Below are positions 20,466-29,890 of a stretch of DNA of 64,000 nt, in pieces. This DNA is from Paenibacillus sp. FSL H7-0331 (GTDB taxonomy: Bacteria; Bacillota; Bacilli; Paenibacillales; NBRC-103111): NCBI RefSeq assembly GCF_001956045.1, contig NZ_MRTH01000008.1, forward strand, positions 186,001-250,000. Direction: 5' to 3'. The notes under the pieces are model-generated. The model was not told the origin of the DNA. It searched no databases and saw nothing but the letters and a program-made list of their open reading frames with translations. A program made the translations under genes and the position numbers. Position 1 is the stretch's first letter; each line of letters opens with the position of its first letter.

Positions 20466-23400
20466 ATGAAAACAAAAATTATTGCAACCGCGCTGGCCAT
20501 GCTAGTGTCCGTATCCACTATGACAAGTCCAATAATGGCAGAATCATCAGCAATAACATCGGACGCAAATTTGTTTTTGGACCGCGTGGACCGGGTGTAT
20601 CCCGACGTCGCCACCGCGGAAAAACAGCTGCAGTTTTTCAAAACCAATCTGTTAAACAACCAGCAGCCTGATGGCAGAATCGATAATTTTCCGCAAAAGG
20701 TGACAATCAGCGCCGGTAATCTGGTTACTGGCAACATAACAACCAATATGGGCTTTGAGCAGGGCACATCCAGTACGCCTGATGGTTGGAGCTATACAGG
20801 TACATCAAATTTAACCTGGATACATGATCTGGAAACATCCTATGAAGGCGCACGCATGCTTAAATTGGAAGCGCTGTCAGAAAGCGATGGTTCACTTAAA
20901 CAGACGATCTCCAATCCGCTGGATGTGCTTGTAGATTATGTAACGCCTGCAACCGCAGTCGTTAAGCAGGACAGTCTGCTGCTGCTGAGCGCTTACGTCA
21001 AGACCGAGCAGCTAAGTGGTTCGGGGAAAGGCGTCTATGTAAAAGTATCCTTCAAGGATGCTGGCGGAGCGGATCTCGGTAATTCGACTATGGTTGCCGT
21101 AAATCAAGGCACACAGGACTGGAAGGAGCTGCGTGGTCTTGTCACGGTTCCTTCGACTCAGCCTACCCAAATCGTGATCGAAGCCGGACTGGATGGGGCA
21201 ATGGGTACTGTTTATCTGGACGGCATCCGTCTCATGCGGATCGACAGCTCGATTTCGACGGCTGCAGGGTCTGCAGGAGTGCAGGTTGGTAATAAAGGAG
21301 CGGCAGCGATTCCAAATGCGAATTTTGACTCGACACCTGCATGGACGGCAAACAAGCAATTGAATGCAAGCGGACCCGAAGCGGCGATCAACCAGACTTT
21401 AGCTAATGGCGTATCTGGAAAAGGTGGGCAGATTGTTTCCACTTCAGCAGATACGGTGGCTTCGCTCAGCATGAATGCAACGGCTTCCTCTAATGGTACA
21501 CGGCAGTTTGGTGGCGATTACCGAATTTTTTCAGTCAAGTATAAGACATTGCCAGGCTTTACGGCAGCGGATGGCAAGGGAGTCGCTGCCAAAATCAGCT
21601 ACAAGGATAAATCTGGTCAAGTCATTGGCAGTCGAACTTTTTATGGTGGTTCTACTGACGGCAATTGGGGTGAAATCAGTGGGGTTTTTGATACGGAATA
21701 CCCAGTGTATACGATGAGCTTTGAGCTGCTGCTGGACCATGCGATCGGTACAGTTATTTTTGACAATGCTTCGTTTATCGGGATCGATCAGCAGAGCAGC
21801 AGCACGGAGGCTGGGTTTGGTGCGGCTGGACTATTCGCCTACATATGGGAAATAACAGGGAAAACTGATGCTCTGCTGGCGAAGCAGGCGAGGAAAACGC
21901 TCGACTTTTATATGCATAACCGTGTGCAAACCATCGATAATCCTGCTAATGCCGACAAGCTGCTTACTGGTGCGGCGAACAGCGGTGCCGCTTATGTGCC
22001 TTACTATGTAAGCGGCAGCACAACGGGTGCGGATTACCCGACAACGGCGTTTGGTCTGCACAATCTGGCAAGCGCGCTGAAGTATGGACAGGAACTGTTC
22101 ACATCAGCTCAGCTTGCAGAAGGAAAGACACAGGCTTACTCTATGTGGAAGTGGCTGACGAGGGTCGTCCAATTCAGTACGCAAAAATCTCAAAATCAGG
22201 CTTTGGTTGCTTTGCTGGGCGGAATTGAGGTTGCTATGCTCTATGACGATGCCGCTTTAAAAGCTGAAATTTATGACTACTATACCAAAGGTATTCCCGG
22301 GACGAATCTGCCTGATAAGGCATTTCGCGATGAAGCCAGGGAGGTAGTGGATGGAAAATCTATTTTTTACGAGGTCAAAGGCTTCGACGTTAGCTACGCG
22401 GGGGTTTCTCTAAGTGATCTTGCCGAGATTATAGGGGAGCTTCCTGATCAGGATGCATCGTTTAAGGATCTGAAAGCGGTCATTCATGCCGACGGTATGG
22501 AGATGGCCGAATATTTTAACTCAAGGCTTGCGGCGGATGGCTGGATTTTTGCAGGCTCACGTCATAATGAAGGCGGCGGCTCCAGCTTTAATATGGGAAA
22601 TTTTTCAGGCCTCTCTTATTGGGCACAAGCTTTGAATTCCGATTTGGGGCGATTTCTGATCAAAGGGCCAAGTGCGGTAACTCCTTCTTATGGGGAAACA
22701 GCAAATCTGGGGCATATTGCGGTTCACGGACCTGTAGCTCTGCATCGTACGATCCAGCAGTATCCGTGGGTGCCGAGCGAGCAGCAGAAGCTGGAGGACT
22801 ACACCTTTCGTAAAGGAAAGGTTTCCGCATATTACAAAAATGAAAACAGGCAGCCACTTCATATTTCCGTATCCGGTACTGATTTTATCGAGAATTTGGT
22901 TGATTCCGGTACCACGACGTCTAAGGGTCCAAAGATTGATCGGATCATGGGCATGTATTTCAAGGATGGGAATGACAAGTGGCAATATGACGATGTCAAA
23001 TCCACTACAGCGAACATGTCGACACCCGGTTACTTTGTACGCAAGGATACAGGGGTGACTACAGCCAAATCGAACGTCACCAAGCAGTACTATATTACGA
23101 ATGGCAAATCACTTTACAATGTGCTGGCCGTTCAATTCAGCTCGGATCAGAGCTATAAATCGTTGAATCAATTGATCGGTCTTCCCTATATGTCGGTGCC
23201 TGATTATCCGTATGTTCCAGCCAGTGTAGATCCGCGAATGGTACGGATCAATGGAATTTATGGCAGTGATGGTACACCTCTGCTCGATCTGACCAAGGAT
23301 ACCGGAGAAGCGACAGCTCCTGAGATGCGAATGGGTACGGCCAAAGTCAGCGGTTGGCCCGAACTTAAGGCGGTCAATGCGCCAGCGGGAGGTACGGCAA

Positions 23401-23975
23401 AACCAACATGGTTATCGACTGCCGACATCAATCAGTTGAACGCAGGCTTTACCACAACGAATGGCAAGGTTATGGATGATCTGTACACGAAGGCGTTATG
23501 GGACCCGACAAATGTCCGGGTATCCGACAATAATGGCGTTACTGTTCAGTTTGCCAATTCGGATAAGATCATGGTCAAGCTGACGGACTCGGCAGCGCCT
23601 GTTAACTATAAAGCAGGCGAGTGGGTTTATTTTGTGGCCAAATATGCGCCGGATAGTGATACGGACAGCTTCACCGTGACACCAGTTCAGACATATTCAA
23701 CGCGCAGCGATGTACTCCAGTCCATCACAATTGAGGACAGTGGTATGAAATTCGTACTTAACGGCAGCAGTGATTTGTTCGTCGATAAGCAGGCTGGAAG
23801 CGTAAGGTTGAATGGAGTAAAGGCGACTGCCTCCGATCTGGCAGCCTTATGGCAGGAGCGGGGACGGACGATTGCTGGAGACAAGGCGAGTTTTCCTTAC
23901 CAGCATGATCTGGATGGCAACGGCATTATCGATCTTACGGATCTGTCCCTGCTGGGACTTTATATCAATAACTAG
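20466..23975 (+). CDS. Large secreted dockerin-bearing protein, probable polysaccharide-degrading enzyme
   Basis: A 1169-residue exported protein with a signal peptide at about residues 1-25. Two beta-sandwich regions resembling carbohydrate-binding modules are at about 80-260 and 275-440 (TVYLDGIRLM and TVIFDNASFIG near their ends). A helix-rich central region at about 455-780 contains SRHNEGGGSSFNMGNFSG and HIAVHGPVALHRTIQQYP, followed by beta-rich sequence as in many lyases. The C-terminus carries an EF-hand loop DLDGNGIIDLTD at 1148-1159, a dockerin half, with a degenerate first half possible at about 1112-1133. I do not recognise the catalytic family. A lyase role is inferred from the GH105-like gene upstream. 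AGGAGG supports the start. Confidence 0.72.
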   Translation: MKTKIIATALAMLVSVSTMTSPIMAESSAITSDANLFLDRVDRVYPDVATAEKQLQFFKTNLLNNQQPDGRIDNFPQKVTISAGNLVTGNITTNMGFEQGTSSTPDGWSYTGTSNLTWIHDLETSYEGARMLKLEALSESDGSLKQTISNPLDVLVDYVTPATAVVKQDSLLLLSAYVKTEQLSGSGKGVYVKVSFKDAGGADLGNSTMVAVNQGTQDWKELRGLVTVPSTQPTQIVIEAGLDGAMGTVYLDGIRLMRIDSSISTAAGSAGVQVGNKGAAAIPNANFDSTPAWTANKQLNASGPEAAINQTLANGVSGKGGQIVSTSADTVASLSMNATASSNGTRQFGGDYRIFSVKYKTLPGFTAADGKGVAAKISYKDKSGQVIGSRTFYGGSTDGNWGEISGVFDTEYPVYTMSFELLLDHAIGTVIFDNASFIGIDQQSSSTEAGFGAAGLFAYIWEITGKTDALLAKQARKTLDFYMHNRVQTIDNPANADKLLTGAANSGAAYVPYYVSGSTTGADYPTTAFGLHNLASALKYGQELFTSAQLAEGKTQAYSMWKWLTRVVQFSTQKSQNQALVALLGGIEVAMLYDDAALKAEIYDYYTKGIPGTNLPDKAFRDEAREVVDGKSIFYEVKGFDVSYAGVSLSDLAEIIGELPDQDASFKDLKAVIHADGMEMAEYFNSRLAADGWIFAGSRHNEGGGSSFNMGNFSGLSYWAQALNSDLGRFLIKGPSAVTPSYGETANLGHIAVHGPVALHRTIQQYPWVPSEQQKLEDYTFRKGKVSAYYKNENRQPLHISVSGTDFIENLVDSGTTTSKGPKIDRIMGMYFKDGNDKWQYDDVKSTTANMSTPGYFVRKDTGVTTAKSNVTKQYYITNGKSLYNVLAVQFSSDQSYKSLNQLIGLPYMSVPDYPYVPASVDPRMVRINGIYGSDGTPLLDLTKDTGEATAPEMRMGTAKVSGWPELKAVNAPAGGTAKPTWLSTADINQLNAGFTTTNGKVMDDLYTKALWDPTNVRVSDNNGVTVQFANSDKIMVKLTDSAAPVNYKAGEWVYFVAKYAPDSDTDSFTVTPVQTYSTRSDVLQSITIEDSGMKFVLNGSSDLFVDKQAGSVRLNGVKATASDLAALWQERGRTIAGDKASFPYQHDLDGNGIIDLTDLSLLGLYINN

Positions 23976-23998
23976 AAAGGAAAGGGAGGGGATTTTCT

Positions 23999-26900
23999 AT
24001 GGGTAACAAAATAATAAATTGTTTCAGGGCAGCTGCTGCCATACTGGCAGTCGGACTACTGCTGCTTGGCGTGTCTGGGTTCGTCACAACTGTGGCAGCA
24101 GCGGCTTCTGTTACTGTCGATGAGAGCTTTGATAATTATCCGTCTGCCGCTTTATCCGGCTCAAACTGGACCATTTCAGCGGCATCGGGCTCGATAATGG
24201 TCGTGGAAGACCCGAGTAATCCAAGCGATAAAAGCGTCAAAATAACGAAAACGAATACCTCCGGTACGGTAAATGCGGATCGTAAAAACCTTGCACAATC
24301 CGGTCAATTTGTTGTTGATTATCGGGTGAAAAGCGAAGAGATCGCTGGAAGCAAGTCAGCTCCCTACGTGTTTGGCAGCACGAGCGGGACTAACCTGGTG
24401 AGTGTATTGTTCGATGCAGGTTTTATCAAGGCATATAATAGTACAACGAACACGAAGCTTCAATCGTTTACGCCTGGCACCTGGTACCGGATTCAGCTTA
24501 TTTTGGATACCAGCACCAACAAATACGATATGTATATTGATGGAAAATTGAAGGCAGACCAATTTGCTTTTCGTAATAATGCTGCAGAATCTACGCTCTT
24601 GCGGTTCGCTTTGGGCACCGACCAGACCGGAACGATATATTTTGATGATTTAAAAGTAGCGCAGCTGCCCGCTTCGATATCGATGGGGGATGATTACCAG
24701 TTGGCCATAGGGCACACCCATGCATCAACCGTCACCGCTATCTATCCCGATGCGACCAAAGGCAATGTGACGAAGGCTTCCTGGTATGACTCTTCCAATC
24801 CATCGGTGGCTCAAGTGGACGCGGCAGGAGTCGTTACGGCAGGATCCATGGGTACGACCACCATTACTGCGCATTATGCAGGCAAGGCAACGACTACAAC
24901 CGTACAGGTTACCGACGGTATTGTTTTGAATAGCCTGCAGCTGGATTCAACTGCTTATAGCCTAACACAAGGCTCGGAGCATGCTACAGTGGTAACAGCT
25001 GTATATTCCAACGGTACCCGTAATGTAACTGCGAATACCGCTTATACATCCGGTAACCCGTCGATTGCTTCAGTTAGCCAGAGTGGACTGGTGACTGGAA
25101 AAAGTGCAGGATCAACAGTCATATCGGCCACATATGGCGGGAAAATCGCTTCGGTAGCGGTCACTGTCACACCGATTCTTACTGAGCTTCTATTGGATTC
25201 AGTTGCTTACGATCTGCAGGCAGGATCGGTGCATCAGACCGTAGTAACAGCTGTATATTCGAATCAAACCACTGCTGACGCTACGATGCTTGCCACCTAT
25301 ACAAGCTCGGATGCTTCCGTAGCCTCGGTCGATCGTATAGGCAATGTAGCAGGTATTCGTGCGGGACATACCGTTATTACCGCAACCTATGGCGGTCAAT
25401 CTAAAGCAGCTCATGTATCGGTCAGCTCTATTAGACTGGATTCGGATGTTTATGAGCTGCAACCGGATGCAACACACCTAACGTCTGTACTGCAGCTATC
25501 AGCAGATGGAGTGGAGAGCCCGGTTACGAGTTTTTCCAGCTTTAGCTCATCCAATTCTGCTGTGGCCCAGGTAGATATCACTGGCCAAGTCACCGGAAGG
25601 TCTGAGGGCACTGCAGTTATTACCGCTGTGTACGGAGAGAGCCGGGCTATAGCCAACGTGACTGTGCGTTCAACCGGAGCCTCATCGCAATTCACCGTAC
25701 TAAGTGTTGGAAAGGACACGATTCAGGTTCATTTATGGGCACAAGGGATCGACAATGTGTATGCAGCACAATCGGATATCGATTTTGACCCTGCTATACT
25801 GCAACTGCAACAAGTGGTATCGGGACTTGTCAGCGGTACACCTGAGGCTCTAGACAGTCACAATTCGTCCTATTCCAACAACGGTGTACTCACAGGGTTT
25901 CAAAGCCTGGCTGTACAAGGTGGACACCTTTCGTTTGGTACTACTCAAGCCGGAGCTGGTACTAGCAGGACCAAGCCTTATGTTACGCTGTTTTTTAAAG
26001 TATTGAACCCAAGTCAAAACACCAGCTTACAGGTGAACAACGCCAACTTGACTTCTGTGTCAGGGAATACAATTACAAAAGCTGTGTTGCCTGTTATAAG
26101 TGTTACATTTGATGAGGCCCCGATAAATCCGCCAGACACGTCGGCTCCGAGTGATCCGATTGTTAGCGCAACAGGAAGGACGCCGAGCAGTATAACTTTG
26201 AGTTGGACAGCAGCGACGGATAACGTCGGCGTTACAGGATATGACGTTTACAATGGAAACGACAAGCTGGTTTCTCTGACAGCAAATGCTAATCTCGGCT
26301 ACACTGTAACCGGGTTGCATCCGAATACAACGTATATCCTCGTCGTAAAAGCCAGAGATGCCGCTGGCAATATGTCGAACGGTGCCAGTATTTCGGCTAA
26401 AACAAGCGGTGGTAACCAGTCCGCGAGCAATAGTGGTGATGGTGGTGGTGGAGCCGCAGCCGGAGTCGGAGTCGATGCCGGTATGAACGAGGCCGACAAG
26501 AGCGGTGACAAGCAAATTGTTCAGGCCAGTGATCTTGGGGCAATCAGGGACGGCAAGCTGACGATCCGCATGAACGGTGGCGCCAGCGAGCTGTTAATAC
26601 CAGCTGATGCCTTGTCACTCCTGGGCGGAAGCTGGCTGGAAATCCAAAAAGGAGCAGCGACTATCCGTTTTCCTTCAATTGTGATCCAGTCGCTAACCGG
26701 ATTGCTCAGTAAGGAAACGTTACAGGGCGCACAGATTTCCTTCAAGCTGAGTGTGGCAGGAGAGAAGGACACGGAAGCCCTGCTTGCTACAGCTCTGGGC
26801 AGCAAGGAAGCCGTAATTAAAGCAGCAGCGCCTGTGCTCCAGCTAGATTTATCCATTATCTCCAAGGATGGAACGGTTAAGAAGTTAGCTTTGTTCGATA

Positions 26901-27631
26901 AGCCTGTCGACGTTTCGTTACCCTATGAGGGTGGTTCCAACCTTAAGGAACAGCTGCTCGGTGTGTACCATCTCAATGAACAAACGGGGCAATGGGAATA
27001 TATAGGCGGACATATCGATACTGCTGCCAAGCAGATCAACGTACAGCTGGCTCATTTCAGCAAGTACACAGTTCTTGAATACAACAAGTCTTACTCTGAT
27101 GTTCCGTCCAGCCATTGGGCAGCGAATGCCATACAGGTGCTTTCTGCCAGACATATCGTTAATGGCATTAATGATATAAACTTTGCGCCACAAGCCTTCA
27201 CAACCAGAGCCGAGTTTACGACACTATTGGTTCGTACGCTTGGATTGAAGGCTTCAGGCCATGCGCCATTCCAGGATGTGTCTCCGGCAGATTGGTATGC
27301 GGAGGCAGTGACGGCAGCATACGAATCGAAGCTGATTGGAGGACGTACGGAGAAGAGCTTTGCACCTCAGGATCAGATCAGTCGAGAAGAAATGGCCGTA
27401 ATGCTGGTAAGAGCTTACGAAGGCTCGGGAGTCGCAAGGCCATCGACAGTTGACGTTTCCTTATCGGACCTTAACAGCGTATCGGGCTGGGCTCTTGGCT
27501 CCGTACAGGCTGCGGCCTCCATCGGGTTAATGAATGGAAGAGGAGATAACCAGTTCCAGCCCAATCAGCTGGCGAATCGCGCAGAAACCGCACAAGCTGT
27601 ATATAACCTGCAGCATCTGCTATCACGTTAA
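23999..27631 (+). CDS. SLH-anchored surface protein with cohesin-like domain (scaffoldin-like)
   Basis: A 1210-residue cell-surface protein. Order: signal peptide (1-36), concanavalin-like beta domain (about 38-222), four bacterial Ig-like (Big_2) repeats (about 223-560, each ending like GTTTITAHYAGK), cohesin-like domain (about 562-703) and fibronectin type III (about 709-802). A Gly-rich linker, a pre-SLH beta domain (about 838-1022) and three SLH repeats (about 1031-1205) follow. SLH marks are FTTRAEFTTLLVRTLGL and ISREEMAVMLVRAYE. SLH domains bind pyruvylated wall polymer. The gene starts 23 bases after the dockerin-bearing gene, so I infer it holds that enzyme on the cell surface. Confidence 0.85.
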   Translation: MGNKIINCFRAAAAILAVGLLLLGVSGFVTTVAAAASVTVDESFDNYPSAALSGSNWTISAASGSIMVVEDPSNPSDKSVKITKTNTSGTVNADRKNLAQSGQFVVDYRVKSEEIAGSKSAPYVFGSTSGTNLVSVLFDAGFIKAYNSTTNTKLQSFTPGTWYRIQLILDTSTNKYDMYIDGKLKADQFAFRNNAAESTLLRFALGTDQTGTIYFDDLKVAQLPASISMGDDYQLAIGHTHASTVTAIYPDATKGNVTKASWYDSSNPSVAQVDAAGVVTAGSMGTTTITAHYAGKATTTTVQVTDGIVLNSLQLDSTAYSLTQGSEHATVVTAVYSNGTRNVTANTAYTSGNPSIASVSQSGLVTGKSAGSTVISATYGGKIASVAVTVTPILTELLLDSVAYDLQAGSVHQTVVTAVYSNQTTADATMLATYTSSDASVASVDRIGNVAGIRAGHTVITATYGGQSKAAHVSVSSIRLDSDVYELQPDATHLTSVLQLSADGVESPVTSFSSFSSSNSAVAQVDITGQVTGRSEGTAVITAVYGESRAIANVTVRSTGASSQFTVLSVGKDTIQVHLWAQGIDNVYAAQSDIDFDPAILQLQQVVSGLVSGTPEALDSHNSSYSNNGVLTGFQSLAVQGGHLSFGTTQAGAGTSRTKPYVTLFFKVLNPSQNTSLQVNNANLTSVSGNTITKAVLPVISVTFDEAPINPPDTSAPSDPIVSATGRTPSSITLSWTAATDNVGVTGYDVYNGNDKLVSLTANANLGYTVTGLHPNTTYILVVKARDAAGNMSNGASISAKTSGGNQSASNSGDGGGGAAAGVGVDAGMNEADKSGDKQIVQASDLGAIRDGKLTIRMNGGASELLIPADALSLLGGSWLEIQKGAATIRFPSIVIQSLTGLLSKETLQGAQISFKLSVAGEKDTEALLATALGSKEAVIKAAAPVLQLDLSIISKDGTVKKLALFDKPVDVSLPYEGGSNLKEQLLGVYHLNEQTGQWEYIGGHIDTAAKQINVQLAHFSKYTVLEYNKSYSDVPSSHWAANAIQVLSARHIVNGINDINFAPQAFTTRAEFTTLLVRTLGLKASGHAPFQDVSPADWYAEAVTAAYESKLIGGRTEKSFAPQDQISREEMAVMLVRAYEGSGVARPSTVDVSLSDLNSVSGWALGSVQAAASIGLMNGRGDNQFQPNQLANRAETAQAVYNLQHLLSR

Positions 27632-27654
27632 TAACCAACCACACAGAAGCTACG

Positions 27655-27688
27655 AAACATCCCTTGCCAGCTATGGTGAGGGATGTTT
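27655..27688 (+). terminator. Intrinsic terminator after the scaffoldin-like gene
   Basis: A 10-base perfect stem, AAACATCCCT with AGGGATGTTT. The T run after it is interrupted (GCATTTG), so efficiency may be moderate. Confidence 0.65.
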
Positions 27689-27842
27689 GCATTTGCAGTG
27701 AATGATAGGGGATAGCTTTATCAAGATGTCTTTTAACAGTGCTGATTTGGGTAAATTTGGAATTCGATTTGGATATGTTGCCTTTCACGAAATGGGTATA
27801 AACTGATAATTAATTGGGATGGTTGGACTTATTATCCATTGA

Positions 27843-27856
27843 TGTAAACGCTTTAA
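27843..27856 (+). promoter_or_regulatory. Candidate catabolite-responsive element (cre)
   Basis: TGTAAACGCTTTAA matches the CcpA-site consensus TGWAANCGNTNWCA at all but one position. It lies about 35 bases upstream of the permease start, suggesting carbon catabolite control of this locus. A matching -35/-10 was not identified. Confidence 0.55.
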
Positions 27857-27890
27857 TATTTAGTGTCCTGAAAAGGAGTGGTTAATTATT

Positions 27891-28859
27891 ATGCAATCTA
27901 CAACCGTGAAGCCAGCAGCCAGAGCCATGTCAGCGGCCCGAAGAGATTATAGGATACGGCTCAGACAAATGCGCCATGATTATCAATTGTACGTCATCAT
28001 TCTTTTGCCGGTTGCTTGGTTAATTCTTTTCCACTACGTGCCGATGTTTGGCCTTCAGCTGGCCTTCAAAAATTTCAGGATTACGGATGGCATATGGGGA
28101 AGTCCTTGGGCCGGTCTTGGATATTTTGAGAAGTTCTTTTATTCCTACCAGTTTACCAAAATTGTCGGGAATACGTTAATTATCAGCTTTTATGAGCTGC
28201 TTGCCGGATTTCCGCTTCCAATTGTACTGGCTCTGGCGCTCAATGCAACGCTCCGTACCAAATTCAAGCAAACCGTACAGTTTGTCACCTACATGCCCTT
28301 CTTTATTTCTACAGTCGTAATGGTTGGTATGATCCTGCAGTTCTTAAATCCGAGAGTAGGGATCGTGAACACGGGCATTGGCTTATTCGGCATGGACGCG
28401 ATCAATTTCATGGGTGATCCGAATTGGTTCAAATCGATTTATGTGTGGTCAGGCATCTGGCAAACGACGGGCTGGGGAACGATCATTTATTTGGCGGCGT
28501 TATCGGGTATCAGTCCAGAAATCCATGAGGCTGCCACTATTGATGGAGCCACCCGGCTGCAGCGAATCCGGCATGTGGATATTCCTGGTATTTTGCCGAC
28601 GATCGTGACGCTTTTGATCCTGCATGCCGGATCGATTATGGGCATCGGCTTTGAAAAAATTTATTTGATGCAAAATCCGTTGAACATTTCTTCCTCAGAG
28701 GTCATTTCCACTTATGTATATTCAGTCAGTCTAGCTTCCAGTGCCCCTAATTATTCTTATGCGACAGCTATCGGCCTATTTAACTCGGTCGTAAATATGA
28801 TCATCATTTTAACCGTCAACCAGATTGCCAAAAAAGTAGGACAAACCAGCTTGTGGTAA
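27891..28859 (+). CDS. ABC transporter permease, LplB/MalF type
   Basis: A 322-residue membrane subunit. A basic N-terminal tail precedes the first helix LYVIILLPVAWLILFHYVP. The EAA loop IHEAATIDGATRLQRIRHVDIP is at about residue 210. AAAGGAG lies about 12 bases upstream, slightly far. It opens a locus in which the permeases precede the binding protein, followed by sugar-processing enzymes. Regulation by the cupin-AraC gene at 34567 and by the cre-like site upstream is likely (inference). Confidence 0.9.
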   Translation: MQSTTVKPAARAMSAARRDYRIRLRQMRHDYQLYVIILLPVAWLILFHYVPMFGLQLAFKNFRITDGIWGSPWAGLGYFEKFFYSYQFTKIVGNTLIISFYELLAGFPLPIVLALALNATLRTKFKQTVQFVTYMPFFISTVVMVGMILQFLNPRVGIVNTGIGLFGMDAINFMGDPNWFKSIYVWSGIWQTTGWGTIIYLAALSGISPEIHEAATIDGATRLQRIRHVDIPGILPTIVTLLILHAGSIMGIGFEKIYLMQNPLNISSSEVISTYVYSVSLASSAPNYSYATAIGLFNSVVNMIIILTVNQIAKKVGQTSLW

Positions 28860-28875
28860 CCAAGGAGGCTGCACA

Positions 28876-29772
28876 ATGAAATCCAATCGAGTAGGGCTAA
28901 CGAATGCGGACAAAATATTTTATATGCTGAACGACTTCATCCTGTTGCTTGCGCTGCTGGTTGTGCTGTATCCGCTCATATATATTTTCAGCGCTTCCTT
29001 CAGTGACAGACTGGCTGTCGTGTCAGGCAAAGTATTTTTATGGCCTGTCAATTTCTCTTTTGAAGGCTATACGGCAATACTGAAGGACCCAAGAATACTC
29101 CCTTCTTATGCAAACACGATATTGTATACAGTTGTAGGTACCACCATCAATGTCGTCCTCACGATCATGGCTGCCTATCCTTTATCCCGAAGGACGATGA
29201 TTGGCCGCAACCTCATTATGTATGCATTCGCTTTTACGATGATCTTTCACGGCGGCTTGATTCCGAACTACCTGTTGATTAAACAGCTGGGGATGATCGA
29301 TACGAGGTGGGCCCTGATTATTCCGGGTGCACTTGCTGTCTGGAATATGATTATCGCCCGTACTTTTTTCCAATCGACGATCAGCCATGAGCTTTTTGAA
29401 GCCGCTTCGATGGACGGGTGCTCGCACCTGAGATTTTTGTGGAGTATCGTGCTGCCTTTGTCCAAAGCGATTATCGCGGTACTGGTGCTCTTTTATGGAG
29501 TGTCCCATTGGAATGCTTACTTTAATGCATTTATTTACTTGAAGAGCAAGGAGCTTTTTCCGTTACAGATCATTCTGCGGGATATTCTGATTCAAAATGA
29601 GGTGGACCCCGCTTCGATTACAGATCCGGAATCGATGACCAAAAAGCAGGGGCTGGCCGATCTGCTCAAATATTCGATTATCATTGTAGCCAGCTTACCC
29701 GTGTGGCTTGTGTATCCGTTCGTGCAAAAGCATTTTGTCAAAGGCGTAATGATTGGATCGATCAAAGGATAA
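28876..29772 (+). CDS. ABC transporter permease, MalG/YtcP type
   Basis: A 298-residue partner permease. AAGGAGG lies eight bases before the ATG, 16 bases after the first permease. It has six helices, EAA loop FEAASMDGCSHLRFLWSIVLP and terminal FVKGVMIGSIKG. Between the last two helices is a longer loop (VDPASITDPESMTKKQGLAD), common in YtcP-type permeases. Confidence 0.9.
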   Translation: MKSNRVGLTNADKIFYMLNDFILLLALLVVLYPLIYIFSASFSDRLAVVSGKVFLWPVNFSFEGYTAILKDPRILPSYANTILYTVVGTTINVVLTIMAAYPLSRRTMIGRNLIMYAFAFTMIFHGGLIPNYLLIKQLGMIDTRWALIIPGALAVWNMIIARTFFQSTISHELFEAASMDGCSHLRFLWSIVLPLSKAIIAVLVLFYGVSHWNAYFNAFIYLKSKELFPLQIILRDILIQNEVDPASITDPESMTKKQGLADLLKYSIIIVASLPVWLVYPFVQKHFVKGVMIGSIKG

Positions 29773-29890
29773 ACGGTTGTACATCGGCCCTTGAAGTGGT
29801 CCTCAGAGAGATTCAGGTAAAAGGCCGATTTGATTGTATAAAGATAGATAGACGGGTTCGAAGGGAACAAAAATCGAAGGGAGAATGTTT

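Noticed and set aside
20239..20475. 78-codon minus-strand frame in the palindrome-rich gap
   Set aside because: Driven by GC-rich repeats and Cys/Gly/Pro-rich in composition; no start signal.
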